Assembly (NCBI GenBank): GCA_947507595.1 | Contig: OX382275.1 | Span: 8,033,001 to 8,097,000 of the forward strand | DNA: 64,000 nucleotides | Source of the DNA: Pyralis farinalis | Lineage: Eukaryota > Arthropoda > Insecta > Lepidoptera > Pyralidae | Direction of reading: 5' to 3' | Shown: piece after piece, positions 22,205 through 33,065 of the stretch | Numbering within the stretch: the first letter of the stretch is position 1 | Layout: each line of letters opens with the position of its first letter | The notes under the pieces: generated by a model | What the model was told of the DNA's origin: nothing | Seen by the model: the letters and a program-made list of their open reading frames with translations, nothing else | Database searches by the model: none | Position numbers and translations under genes: made by a program

Positions 22205-23190
22205 ATGGATACTTCGAAAATCCGAGTAATTTTTGAATACGAGTTCCGACGCGGAACTAACGCGGCAGAAACGGCACGCAATATCAATGCTGCGTTTGGA
22301 GAGGAGACTGCTAATGAACGCACCGTAAGTTTTTGTTTCAACGCTTTCGTAATGGAAACTTCGTTTTGAAGAATGAACCACGTTGAAGATCCACACAGGT
22401 GAATAACGCTAAATTGAAAGAGATGGTGTAAACCGATCCGAGTTAAACTACCCAGGAATTACCGGCATGATTTAACGTTACGTTGCCTACAATAATAACT
22501 CATTTGCATCAAATCAATAGAATTAAAATTATATGAAAAATCATGATTTAACTGTATGCAGAAAGAAACGCGTGTTGAATCTTATGTTGTCTTGTTGAAT
22601 CGGTACAGAAATTAGGGAATATGGGAACAGCGGATTTTTTACGATAACGGTAAGCGAAAAATGCAAAAGCTGATCCCAGGTACAAATGCCGTAACAGTGC
22701 CCTAAAACAAAGCTTACCAATAAAAAGGTATGGTAACTGTTTGGTGGTCTCTTCATGACGTTATTCACTATATCTTTCTTAGGTCTGGTCAAGCAATAAC
22801 AGCAGATGTTTACTTTGCCGAACTTTGAACAATGATGGCGAATCTGGCAGTGAAACAGCCCCGACTCGTGAATCGATTTTCACATTATTGCTCCATGATA
22901 ACGCATAAGACCTCACACTGCACGAGAAACCGTTGTAACTCTACAGGAGCTGCAGTTAGAAATCATACGTCATCCTCCATACTCGCCAGTCCTTGCACCA
23001 ACTGACTACTATTTTTTTCGTATTTGGACAATTTTCTACGTGGTAAAAAGTTCTTCCTAGGAGGCAGTACAAAATGCTTTCACACAGTTTATCAAATCAA
23101 GATCCCCAAACTTCTATCGCAAACGCATAAATAAACTTCCGATTAGATAGCAGCGATGTGTAGATAATGAGGGCAAAATTAAATAAATAT
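22205..23190 (+). pseudogene. Decayed mariner transposase (cecropia/mauritiana-like)
   Basis: Starts ATGGATACTTCG, encoding MDTSKIRVIFEYEFRRGTNA then AETARNINAAFGEETANERT, the mariner N-terminal HTH. Downstream frames retain LLHDNA (second catalytic Asp, about 22885) and PPYSP...TDYYFFR (third Asp region, about 22978-23025), then a block near 23040-23130 corresponding to the C-terminal region. The middle is shortened and full of stops, so the element is dead. Terminal inverted repeats could not be identified. Clearly different from the intact mariner at 44567-45862. Confidence 0.75.
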
Positions 23191-23429
23191 GTTATTATTG
23201 TAAAAAAAATGCGTTTTAATTTTTCAGTACGAATCGGCTATTTCATACGTTAACCGTTAAATTATATGAATAGATTTGACTATTACCGCTTTCCTAGTAT
23301 TGGTCGAATAGCTACCTACATAAATTATAGTAATTCGGTCAACGGTTCTTCAAACCGATTTACGCAGACTGGTAAACTACCCACATTTTTAACACTTTTT
23401 TTAACTACACACACCCACCTTCTGATAAT
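23191..23429. other. Unassigned sequence
   Basis: Probably includes the degraded 3' flank of the mariner remnant; no feature supported. Confidence 0.35.
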
Positions 23430-23920
23430 ATCTTCACGCTAAGTCCCTTGCGGGGTAGGCAGAGAGAACCGAGCGCCTTAAGACGCGGTCCTTGCATACT
23501 TCACTCGCTTCTGTGACATTCATAGCTCTTTGCGTGCACGCTCGCCGGTTCCTGGGGCTTCTGACATCACCTTCTGATAATACACGACCAATTTGGTCAT
23601 GGTAGGTTAGTCTAGGTCTTCCTCGGCTCCTACATCCTTCCACTTTTGCATTGTATATCTGTTTCGTCATTCTTTCTACATGTCCGAACTAACGGAGCAT
23701 GCCCTTTCTTATCTTAACACCGGCACTCTCTTTCAGACCAACTCTTTCTCTCACGTCTGCATTACGAACGCGGTCAGCAAGCGTTATGCCACAAATTTTG
23801 CGCAATGCTCTCATCTCGACCGCATTTATTCTACTTTCATGCTCTCTTTGCCATACTCAGCTCTCACTTCCATAAGTTAGCTTTGGGATTAGCAGAGCGT
23901 TGTGTACAGCGAGCTTAGAC
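23430..23920 (-). mobile_element. RTE-like LINE 3' end
   Basis: The reverse strand gives MTKQIYNAKVEGCRSRGRP, RLTYHDQIGRVLSEGDVR, RNRRACTQRAMNVTEASEV and LSAYPARDLA, the best-preserved C-terminus of this family in the window. It is preceded (23680-23920) by frames matching the thumb region, including the block seen at 13890-14030. Confidence 0.85.
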
Positions 23921-24231
23921 AGTGTCCCTATAATTTAACTTGGACAATGCAAACGATTCGCAAGCCAATATCCAATTGCATATTAAAAAATATCTTTTAA
24001 TGATAGAGACAGTGGTCGTTCACTATCCACATAACTCCATAGGAGCTCGCCAGTTGACGTCACTAGAGGAGTTGCGTAGAGACAGCACGGTTTACGGTTA
24101 CACGTCATCTCTCACCTAAACAACTTGTATAGAAATAGAACCAGCTAGGAATGATGATGATGAAATTAACGCGTTAAATGCTTTCACAAATTTGTAAAAT
24201 TTTTAATGAAAAACAAAATACTAGAAAAGGT
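23921..24231. other. Unassigned sequence
   Basis: No supported feature. Confidence 0.35.
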
Positions 24232-24571
24232 GTTGAATTAAACAATTTTTAACGGAAGTATCGCGTATTTTATTTATTTTGTTGAACCGGATTAATTATA
24301 TATGTTCCGATTTACACAAAAATCGCTCACAGTGTCCGAACATTGTGTAAATCGGAACATATATAATTAATCCATCCATGTCGATAGATGCAATAATTGA
24401 ATAACTAATGTAAGACAAATACCACCTTAGTCTTCCTGCGACCACGGACGCTGCTAAGCGTTCGAAACGTCAGGTTCAACAAAATAAATAAAATACGCGA
24501 TACTTCCGTTCAAAAATTGTTTAATTCAATGTGTAACAATCGCGATAACCTAAGACAATACTACTAGAAAA
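24232..24571 (-). repeat. Penelope-like repeat (GCGTTCGAAAC family), fold-back copy
   Basis: Outer arms (AATTTTTAACGGAAGTATCG ... TTTTGTTGAACC at 24238-24288, and its reverse complement at about 24479-24533) enclose an inner perfect palindrome and a segment matching 35900-36015. Relative to the direct copy at 35869-36077, the left half lacks the middle section, so this is an inverted dimer with a deletion in one arm. Confidence 0.6.
24289..24373. repeat. Perfect palindrome, 30-bp arms, 25-nt loop
   Basis: Arms 24289-24318 and 24344-24373 are exact reverse complements (outer GGATTAATTATATATGTTCC) around a loop that matches the continuation of the direct copy at 36048-36070. Confidence 0.95.
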
Positions 24572-24707
24572 GGTAATTATCAAGAAAGTAATTTAATAAG
24601 CTTCTTTTTAATTAATCTACCTCTTGAATGCTATGTTTAAACGAATTTTGTTTTGCAAATTTCGCTCTTTGAAATCACTATATGTTAAATTATATTTGAA
24701 GCAGTGC

Positions 24708-24940
24708 AATCTATTTGTTGACTAACTGGTCCCCGGTATCCGAATATCGTGAGAAAACCACACGTTTCAGAAGACTTGTGACCTAACCTACGAAGGATCT
24801 GGTTTTCCCTCTAGGTAGTGGAGGTCTGACGGCTGTTGCTCCATGTAAAAATCAGTATCTTCCCCAAACTCTTAGGCTTAAGTAGGGGACCCCGCCAATT
24901 CTAATGGATTAGGAAACGGCATAACACGAAAAAGAAGAAG
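24708..24940 (+). repeat. SINE-III, internally deleted copy
   Basis: Shares ACTGGTCC, ATATCGTGAGAAAACC, GATCTGGTTTTCCCTCTA, CAGTATCTTCCCCAAACTC and TAATGGATTAGGAAA with 3168-3530. The B box region is deleted. Confidence 0.65.
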
Positions 24941-26032
24941 GAGTTGTAGTAATATATTTAGGTATATACAGACAGAAATAGTGAAAAGAGAAATCGATAC
25001 TACGAGTATGATTAACTTTGGATGTATAAGGTGAAATAGTGAAGTAATTCAAGCTATTGAGTGGCAAAAAATAGGGCAACCCATAGTCATAAATCGTTAC
25101 GTGGTCGATTTGGAAACGCTCGACACATGCTCCTTCGCTCAGCTGGCACGCTGAAGTAATATGCATTTTGGTTTTAACTCACACATGGACGCTATTGACG
25201 AGTAGATTCAGAATAATAATATACGCAAACCCTTTCTATTGTTGCTTATGGTAAAGGAGAATGCCCATTCTAGTATGGAGTTTGGTTTCAATATTATTTT
25301 TGTTGTTCAGAAATGAAACCTGCTGTAATCTGTAGGGCTTCAACTATATATTCGAATAAAACTAACATTGTTTATAAATAGCTCCGGAATTACAAGAAAA
25401 ACGGCTACACCTACATTTTTCCGTTGGATTCTAGGTGGCTGCTATATTGTATTTGAGGCATAAATAAGTAAATAATTTGATTCTTCGTCTCCGCACGAGC
25501 AGCAGTCCCTCCCATTCGCCGTCCCAGTCGCCATGATTTTTTCCAAATCTTCAACAATCGTCGTCGCAATACCGCCATATCATAATAGTATTTGATTTTA
25601 TCGTTATATTTCGAGAAGCTCATCTCGACGTATTACGACAATAAATATGATATAATAAAAAGCATTCAAACACGGGTAAACGAACCGTAGGTATACTATC
25701 GCATAGGACAGAACAAAAACGGAAACATCAAACATATTTTAAATTAATTTGTCCATTTAAGACTCCCATTAATTTTGCCGTATATTCATTCAAACGAATT
25801 TCTCGATTTTTAAAGTTCTTTTAAATACACGTAAGTAGTGAAAATATACATGAAGAGTAATCAATTGCCATCAAAATATACGTCAAATGTATAAGTTTTA
25901 CGCAATAAATGGTAGATTGTATTACGAGTATATTTATTTTCAATTGACTGCCTTTATTCAGACGAGTACTTTATTTACCTTTGAGTACTGGCAATAATGT
26001 CATTTAAATGGTAAACCGGAACTTCGACGTTT
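24941..26032. other. Unassigned AT-rich sequence
   Basis: No supported feature over about 1.1 kb. Confidence 0.4.
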
Positions 26033-26306
26033 TGTTTTTTTCTATACTACATCGGGAGGCATGCAAGCATACGGCCCACCTGATGTAAAACGGGTACCGT
26101 AGCGTATTAACGCTTGCGATATATTAAGTATCACTAGCGCGATGCTTCCTCTGCTGCTTACACAGCAACTCCTTGAGAGCTTACTTGTGACCTCACTCAC
26201 TCGTAGGAACACAACAACCCTCAATTGAGTTGTTATTTGGCTATGGGTTTCTGTGAGGTGGACGTACTACACCAGACGGCCAGCTTTAATGCGCCCTAAC
26301 TCTCTT
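26033..26306 (-). repeat. SINE-II fragment (tail and body)
   Basis: Reverse match to 48800-49080: CGGGAGGCATGCAAGCATACG, GCCCACCTGATGTAAA, CGGGTACCGTAGCGTATTAACG and CTTACTTGTGACCTCACTCAC. The tRNA-like head is absent. Confidence 0.75.
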
Positions 26307-26343
26307 CAATGTTATCACGTATATATGGGTATATATATATAAC

Positions 26344-26465
26344 TTCACGTCAAATCCCTTGAGGGGTAGGCAAACAGGCCCGAGCGCCATCCTTACACTC
26401 TTCACTCGCTTCTTTAACATTCGTAACTCGTTTTATGCACGCTCGCCGGTTACTAGGACTCTTGA
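26344..26465 (-). mobile_element. RTE-like LINE extreme 3' end
   Basis: CACGTCAAATCCCTTGAGGGG, then CGAGCGCCAT and GCACGCTCGCCGGTTAC match the terminal ~120 bp of the family in reverse, directly beside a SINE-II. Confidence 0.65.
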
Positions 26466-26828
26466 AGTATTATAAATTTTATGTAATTTATTCTCCGGAG
26501 AAATGATGGCTTAATTTTTTTGGAGACGTAGTAAATAATTATTATTTGATTTTTAAAGTTAATCTTAACTGTGTACAACTTGAAAACATGAATGGGCATT
26601 CTCCTTTTACCGTTTGTTTAGAAACAAAATTTTTTCAGTTATTTCACAACAACTTATGATAACATAAATCAATAAAACTCTGAAGTTATCACATATTATG
26701 TTAAAAACTTTACAATCACTAAAATATACACGATCTAAAATAATGGTAATGATAAAAATATACAGTTAAAATTATCACATTTTTTTCCTTGCACGGATTT
26801 ATTCAACACCAAGCAATGTGTGCCTTGT
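26466..26828. other. Unassigned AT-rich sequence
   Basis: No supported feature. Confidence 0.4.
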
Positions 26829-27242
26829 TTTTCTTTTATTCAACGTCAGAAGACATACAAGCGTAGGGCACACCTGATGTTAAACGGTTACCGTAGCGTA
26901 TGAACGCTTGTAATACATTAAGTATCACTCGCGCGATGTCCCCTCTGCTGCTAACACAGCAACTCCTTAGGAGCTTACTGGTGACCTCACTCACATGCAT
27001 GGACACAACAGCTCTCTAGGGAGTTGTTACTTGGCTGCGGTATTCTGTGAGGCAGAGGTATACCCCAGACGGACTGCTTTGCTGCGCCCTACCTCTCATA
27101 AAAATATCCAGACCAAGACCAGACAATACAAACAGACATGTTCATACACACAAATGTTTATCCTGTGCGGGAATCGAAACCACGAGCGTTGGTGTCAAAG
27201 GAACGTAACAGCGCGTTTCGCCACTGCGCCACCGAGCTCGTC
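26829..27242 (-). repeat. SINE-II, complete reverse copy
   Basis: The reverse strand runs from the tRNA-like head GAGCTCGGTGGCGCAGTGG (A box) and GTGGTTTCGATTCCCGC (B box) through CAAACATTTGTG-like sequence, the TGGTCTTGGTCTGGATAT linker, the CAGTCCGTCTGGGGTATAC body and the Jockey-type tail. One of two complete copies. Confidence 0.8.
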
Positions 27243-27244
27243 AT

Positions 27245-27370
27245 TAATGTATAGAATACATTAATAGATCTTATTATCTGAAGACAACTGTCTGGATATA
27301 GAATGAAGAGCCACGCGGACAGTACGCAGCCCTGGCTGATGCTAATATTGATATCACATTTGCGCTCAAA
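27245..27370 (-). mobile_element. RTE-like LINE internal RT fragment
   Basis: The reverse strand encodes ISISQGCVLSAWLFILYPDS and CLQIIRSINV, matching 13370-13480. It lies between two SINE-II pieces (the second at 27370-27425), so a small mosaic. Confidence 0.65.
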
Positions 27371-27425
27371 AAGAGTTGTTATTTGGCTATGGTTTTCTGT
27401 GAGGTGGAGTTCTCGTTAATGTGTT

Positions 27426-27684
27426 TACAAAATTGTAGTTAGTTTCTAAAAGGCGCTTGACAAGTCTGCAACCGGTCATATACGAAATTGCTCAGATGTC
27501 TTTACTATATAATTTTCTTGGCCTTATTTCAATTCTTTAGCTTATGGCCTTCCACTTTTATGACGGGTGTTGGCAAGCTAATAAAAATCGTTGGGAAGTT
27601 ATTACTTCTATACTATTTTTAGTTCGTTGCATAACTTTTCACAGTTACAAAAAATAAGAAAGTCTTTAACATGTATGTATGTAT
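27426..27684. other. Unassigned AT-rich sequence
   Basis: No supported feature. Confidence 0.35.
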
Positions 27685-27860
27685 ATCTTCACACCAGGTC
27701 CTTTGCAGGGTAGACAGAGATAATCGAGCGCCATAAGACACGGTCGTTAAGATGTAAAGTTACAATAATCATTTTCTTACCAGTTTCTATTTATATCTAT
27801 CTATAATTTCACGCCTGGTCGCCAGCGTAGGTAGAAATAACCGAGTTATCCTTACCTGAT
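27685..27860 (-). mobile_element. RTE-like LINE 3' end, two scraps
   Basis: Two reverse pieces of the terminal region: TTCACACCAGGTCCTTTGC with CGCCATAAGACACGGTC, and TTTCACGCCTGGTC with GTAGGTAGAAATAACCGAG. Either a tandem duplication or two insertions. Confidence 0.5.
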
Positions 27861-27894
27861 TATATTTCTTTCTTTCTATCTTTACCATTAACGG

Positions 27895-27962
27895 TTTTTT
27901 TAGAACTTTGAGAGGCATACAAGCATCCGGCTCACCTGATGTAAAGCTATTACTATACTCAA
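27895..27962 (-). repeat. SINE-II tail scrap
   Basis: GAGAGGCATACAAGCATCCGG and CTCACCTGATGTAAAG match the SINE-II/Jockey tail in reverse. Confidence 0.55.
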
Positions 27963-28141
27963 GAACATGATGCTCGTTGGGATCCATAAATGCTCTTACT
28001 GAATATTAAAATTCATCTTCTTCACCTAGTTTGATGAATATTTAGGCTGACACCAGTAAGCTGTAAGTACAATAAGTAGCTATCTCGTTACAAATTAAAT
28101 TCAACTTCAAGTGATAATCATAGCGATACATAACTACTGAC

Positions 28142-28500
28142 CAAAATATTTGTCTGGTTTGTTAAGGTTTCGCCCCCAGACTTGTTTTGTAGGTAATAAT
28201 TTTCATCATCGTCTTCAATGTCAAAAGCATGCCGATCGCGACCTTGAGCAATCCAGCGGCTTGCAATTCTGTACCTGTAATGAATTTCTAAATATAATGA
28301 ATGACAGACGTTTGGATGTTTTGTATGTAAATAGACCAGCGGAAGAGAAGTAACACCAATGACCTTCCCAATGGCATAATGGTTCTGTACTCGGCTGTCG
28401 TCGGGGACGATCATACCATTTCGAGTGTAGGCATAACTTCGCCTCCAGATTTTGAGAACATGGTTTAGTAGGCCCGAAACTTCCCAGCAGTCATATAACA
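28142..28500 (-). CDS. Possible host exon, unknown protein
   Basis: On the reverse strand an acceptor-like GTGATTTTCAG precedes a 119-codon open stretch that ends at a donor-like GTCAGT. Readable blocks are LLNHVLKIWRRSYAYTRNG, MIVPDDSRVQNHYAIGK, RIASRWIAQGRDRHAFD and the acidic IEDDDENYYLQNKSGGE. No ATG begins it, consistent with an internal exon. It matches none of the transposon families here. I do not recognise it; a coding shard of an unrecognised transposon remains possible. Confidence 0.35.
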
Positions 28501-28539
28501 CTGAAAATCACGCTAGTTTCCTGGTTGTAGTGCACGCTT

Positions 28540-30300
28540 CCGTGAGCTTATATCCAAAAATTTGAGAAGTTTTGGAAGCCTGTGTGAGATATTCTGGATT
28601 TAGATGAAAAAAATAAAAGGATGATTATGTGTCGAGATTTCAATGAATGAGTTGGGATGAAAAGCGACAGTTACCGAGCTGCTCTTGGCCCCTACAAAGA
28701 TAAAAGAGTGAACGAGACAGGTATGCCAATTCTAAATTTATATTTGTATACAAACTTCCTTTAATCGAATACTTCATTTTCATCATATGGATATTGACAC
28801 GTATACATGGAGGCAAATTGACCCAAAAAGTGTGATTAATTTGATTGTGATAGATAAACGTCCGTGAACTACTAAAATGGATACAAGAGCCTCTAGAGGT
28901 TCCACTCCTGGTGTTAAGCCGATTTTAAGTGTTAGCAATTCGGATAGTGATTCAGCTATAACCGTCTGCATAGAACATAAATTCGATCTGTTCCGGAAGT
29001 GGATGAAATGACAAATGCGAATCCCTTTTGGACATCCATAAGGAGAGAAAAAATGCAAGATGAGAGTGTAAGAAGTACGAATGCACGTACATCTAGTCAC
29101 TGAAAGACTTGCGAATGCTGAACGTCTCGACTCTGATGTAGATGAGTGCTGGAAAGTTCAGAAAGAGAGTGTGATGAATAGTGCAAATGATGCATGTGGA
29201 TGCGTAAAGATGCATATAATGTTGAAAGGAGATACCGGGTACGATGCGGAGGTTAAATCCTCCGTAGCAAGAAAGAGAAACAGCTGAATAGTATACAGCG
29301 GGGCTTCGGGCAGAAGATCTGCTGGGCCTACCGCACGGTCTTCCTGAACTCCGCACTGCTGCTGGCTGGGGTGCTGCCTCTTGACCTCAGAGTGCGCGAG
29401 GTCGCCTCTATATACGAGGCTAAGAGGGGGCTATCCCATCCGCTGCTCGGGGACAGCGAGATCGAGCGGATGGCCTCGAAGATCAAGGCCCCGCATCCCG
29501 CGGTGCTATATAGCTTGGAGTTCGGTTGCCTGGTGGATGAGGAACAAAAAAAAAGCCCTTCCGTTGAAAGGAGACCCGTATCCTAGCAGTGGGATGAGTA
29601 AGTGGGATGAGTAGGGGATCACAATAATGATGATTGTATGGCAAAGGATTTACTACTGAATGCGAAGAAAATGAAGATAATGGTATTTAAAAGAGAACAA
29701 ACCAAAACCAATGTAAGGATTACAGTTAATGATGAAGTGTAGGAACACATGGATGACATTGTACATCATGCGCTTTCAATAGGGATGGAAGGTATACCGC
29801 TGGTATGAAAGGACGAATGAGTACCGGGAGTAGGGTGAACGGAGTATTAGTAAAACTTCTTAGGCTAAAAGCTTAATAGGCTGATCCCAACGCTAACTTA
29901 TAGAAATGAGAGCTGGGTATGGCAGAGCGAGAAGGTAAGATAAACGCGGTCGAAATGAGAACATTGCGCAAAAAATGTAGTGTAACCCTTGTAGACCGTG
30001 TTCACTATGACGATATAAAAAGCAGAGTTGGGCTGCTCCGTTGGTTCGGACATATAAAAAGAATGCAGGAAGAACAGATCAAAAATACAATGTGAAAGTA
30101 ATAGGATGTAAAAGCCGAAGAAGGCCAAGAATTACATACCATGACCAAATTGGTCGTATTTTTCAGAAAATGATGTCAAGAGCCCTAGAAACCATCGAGC
30201 GTGCATGAGAAGAGCTATGAATGTTAAACTAGCGAATGAGGTGAGTAATTGCAGAGTTATATAGTGCTGGGTTCACTCTGAATATTCCACATGGGATTTG
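28540..30300 (+). mobile_element. RTE-like LINE, decayed copy with R1-like insert
   Basis: EN domain remnants at about 28630-28760 (MCRDFNEWVGMKSDSY), RT and thumb remnants from about 29635 (LLLNAKKMKIMVFKREQ) to 30040 (LRWFGHIKRMQEE), and the final tail to about 30300. Stops in every frame. The middle (29285-29625) is occupied by R1-like sequence. Confidence 0.7.
29285..29625 (+). mobile_element. R1-like LINE fragment (post-RT region)
   Basis: GC-rich; encodes KICWAYRTVFLNSALLLAGV, LPLDLRVREVASIYEAKRGL and GDSEIERMASKIKAPHPAVL, characteristic of the region between RT and the zinc knuckle of lepidopteran R1-clade elements. It ends in an A-run and a short UTR. No clear target-site duplication was found. 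Confidence 0.75.
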
Positions 30301-30619
30301 GGGGTGAAACTATAATATAGATAAATGTATATAGAAGCTTAGCAGAAAGAAACTGAGAATAAACGATGCGCATCAGTAATGCATCATTTTTACGATTCAG
30401 CCAGTTCCTTGTCTGATGCTTTTACGCGGCATTTAAAACATTATAGCTTCTTTTGAGTATTATTCTTTGCACGTTGGAAACGTTACTTTTTGAAATTGGT
30501 TAGCAATCTTTCTTGTGAGTGTAAATATAATCGGTTCTGGTATTTATATACATATATAGGTATCTGGTATAGCTTTTTTAAACACATTGAAGATATAGTG
30601 TATATTATAAATTATTAAC
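30301..30619. other. Unassigned AT-rich sequence
   Basis: No supported feature. Confidence 0.35.
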
Positions 30620-30870
30620 TTGGAAAATATACAAGCCTACGACCCACCTGATATAAAGTGGTTACCGTAGCCTATAAATACAAGCGAACTTCCTGTATTA
30701 ACAGGAAGTTCGCTTGAACATTCTGTTAATACAACAATTTTCAGAACCTTACCAGTAACCTCACTCATTCTCAGGAACAAAACCACCCTCCAGGGAACTG
30801 TTGTTTGACTGCAGTATTCTGTAAGGTGGAGGTACTGCCTAAGGTAGACTTTGATGCGCCTACCTCTCTT
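30620..30870 (-). repeat. SINE-II fragment containing a palindrome
   Basis: Reverse match to the SINE-II body and tail (CCCACCTGATATAAAGTGG, CCAGTAACCTCACTCATTC, CTGTAAGGTGGAGGTACTGC). A 36-bp palindrome with 16-bp arms (30681-30716, CAAGCGAACTTCCTGT) interrupts it and is absent from other copies. Confidence 0.75.
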
Positions 30871-31194
30871 GTAATAGAAGGGGTACTTGTACTGAGTACA
30901 TTGCTTGTCTTGCAAAAGTAGAGTTTTAATCAAATTGTTCCCTTCAATATGGTTGAATAATATGGCGATGGCCCCCTCACGCGTAACTCGTGAACGAATG
31001 CTGATTGATGGGCCTGGCGCCAGGGCGCACCTCTCACATGCCAACTATCTTTATTCTTTGTTGCACATAAATATACAAAATAATCTTTATTTCAAGTTTT
31101 GTGTATAAAGGTGAGCTTATCTCTTTAAGAGATTTCTTCCAGACAACCCCATTGAATGTGAAAACATTGTGTAGGGCCGTAAACAAAATATATG
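30871..31194. other. Unassigned sequence
   Basis: Includes a short GC-rich block near 30965-31035 with no recognised motif. Confidence 0.35.
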
Positions 31195-31395
31195 TGCCAA
31201 CAAGCATCAATAGATAGAGATAAAGATAAAAATCATTTATATGCCAATAGCCCTTACGGCCACTTAGACACGTCTTACATTCTTTAAATTAAATCATATC
31301 GTATCTTAATAATTTTCTCGTTTTTTTTAACTTTAATCTCTCTTTTTTAATCTACCAGCATTTTGAAAATGACCATTGGCGAGGAAGAAATGCCA
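31195..31395 (-). repeat. LINE 3'-tail repeat with GATAAA-type tail
   Basis: Reverse copy of the family at 9545-9660. Read on the minus strand it runs through GGTAGATTAAAAAAGAGAG and GTAAGACGTGTCTAAGTGG into a tail of repeated TATCTTTA units, the sort of simple tail LINE 3' ends carry. Confidence 0.55.
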
Positions 31396-31489
31396 AAAGA
31401 AACTTACCAATATGGGTCTTTTTATCATCGTTAATATATATTACAATAAATATATGCGAGTGTACACATATAATTATTAAATGGTACAA

Positions 31490-31880
31490 TTAAAGATATA
31501 TTAATACATGTGCTGATTTCCAAACATCCCTGTCATATATTCATCAATTCTATAATAACCCTTCTTGGACAGAGTATTTTTGATGTACCTTTTGAACATA
31601 TTGTCAGGCAAGAACAGAACTGTTTCAGGTAATTTATTAAAGAATCGAATACAATTTACAATAAAAGATCTACTAGTCTTAGCAAGCCGATGTAATGGCA
31701 TACGCAAGCATCCTGCTTCTAAGATTTTCACAAAATTTTGAATTTTTACGAGCATACATTATGTTCTCATAAATATACTAAGAGGTAACCGTGAGGATAT
31801 TTAATTTTTCTTTAAATAGTTTACTAAGTGATTCCCTGGCGCCCGTGTTACAAATAGAGCGGATGGCTCTCTTTTGTCAA
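31490..31880 (-). mobile_element. CR1/Rex-like LINE (family D), C-terminal end
   Basis: The reverse strand encodes a block around APGNHLVNYL, a frameshift, then MLVKIQNFVKILEAGCLRMP, SFIVNCIRFFNKLPETVLFL and KRYIKNTLSKKGYYRIDEYM, the typical end of these ORFs. 5'-truncated. Confidence 0.7.
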
Positions 31881-32489
31881 TAAAAACAGTTACAATAAAA
31901 TACAGTTAAAATACTTCTGTAAATGCACCCGGCTACGACAAACAAACAAAGTTTTGAGTACAGAGAGTAAGGGCGGAAACAGACTGCCTGTCCTTCCACT
32001 TTACAGAAATCTGCACAAAACTTACTGGAGGGTCGTTGTACTCCTTGTGACTGCGTTAGCAGCGCGGACAGCAACGCACGAACCATACATCTTATAGTTA
32101 AAGTTTTCATAAGTCAGATTTTTCGTACGCTTATTTACCACCCGACATAATGTTAAAAGAGTATGTGTAGTGAAGATGTATATACAAACGAATGAAAAAC
32201 ACTTTAGTTAAACAAAGGTACACTGAAAATGTCATGTGAAAATAAATGTTTAATGTGAAATTTCTACTAAATTAGCAAAAGATTATCCTTAGTAACTCTA
32301 GTGAACGTCTGACAATTAACAGAGAATTACGGGTTCTGTAGAAATTGCTACTTCGAATTAGAACCGTCAATTACGCGTTCAGATGATCCTATTCGCTGCA
32401 ACTTGGATGGTACAAGTTATAATTTTATTAAATAATTAATTCTTTTTACTTTGCTTCAAAAACATGTTATTAACGATTCTTCAACGCAT
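31881..32489. other. Unassigned sequence
   Basis: No supported feature. Confidence 0.4.
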
Positions 32490-32800
32490 GTGTATATTCC
32501 TCAAATTCATTGTCTCAGCCTGCATTAGTCTACATAGCCCTCTGAGCCATCTGCATCCATGTACTCCCCTCTTTTTATCTAGTGGAGGATAGTCGCACAC
32601 TGCGTGTACCAGTACGGGGAAGCCATTCAAAGACCTTCTTTCCCCGGCGGTTGTCTGTTCCACGAAAGAAGTGGCCGCACCACTGCGAATGCAGCTTGCT
32701 TATCCTTTGGGCTATGTCAATTCCCTTAGGTCTACTAGATGGATATCTTCGATTCTGACTCTATCGCAGTAAAATCCAGAGCATAGCCATAATAGTGTTT
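32490..32800 (-). mobile_element. RTE-type LINE (second RTE family), C-terminal fragment
   Basis: The reverse strand gives GIDIAQRISKLHSQWCGHFF, RGTDNRRGKKVFEWLPRTG and STWMQMAQRAM, the tail of the common endonuclease-reverse transcriptase family whose products end RxRGRPPTRW...WMQxAQDR. Differs from the MTKQIYNAKVE family elsewhere in the window. Confidence 0.7.
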
Positions 32801-32812
32801 TTTTTTTTTTTT

Positions 32813-33063
32813 TGTCGGACAAATTACACAGCGCCATCTAGCCCCAAAGTAAGCGAAGCTTGTGTTATGGGTACTAGACAACTGATAAACATACGTAAAT
32901 ACATTTTTTTTTTGTAAATACATACTTATTATACATAGAAAATACCCAGACCAAGACAAACATTCATGCACACAAATGTTTGTACTGTGTGGGAATCGAA
33001 CCCACGAGCGTTGGTGTCAAAGTAGCGTAACAACGCGTTTCACCACTGCGCCACCGAGCTCGT
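32813..33063 (-). repeat. SINE-I, complete reverse copy
   Basis: The reverse strand begins at GACGAGCTCGGTGGCGCAGTG (A box TGGCGCAGTGGTG), contains a perfect B box GGTTCGATTCC, and ends GCGCTGTGTAATTTGTCCG. Preceded on the + strand by a T-run. Shares its head but not its tail with SINE-II. Confidence 0.85.
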
Positions 33064-33065
33064 CG

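Noticed and set aside
28150..28353. + strand open frame at the orphan exon
   Set aside because: The minus-strand frame is longer and has splice signals; this is its shadow.
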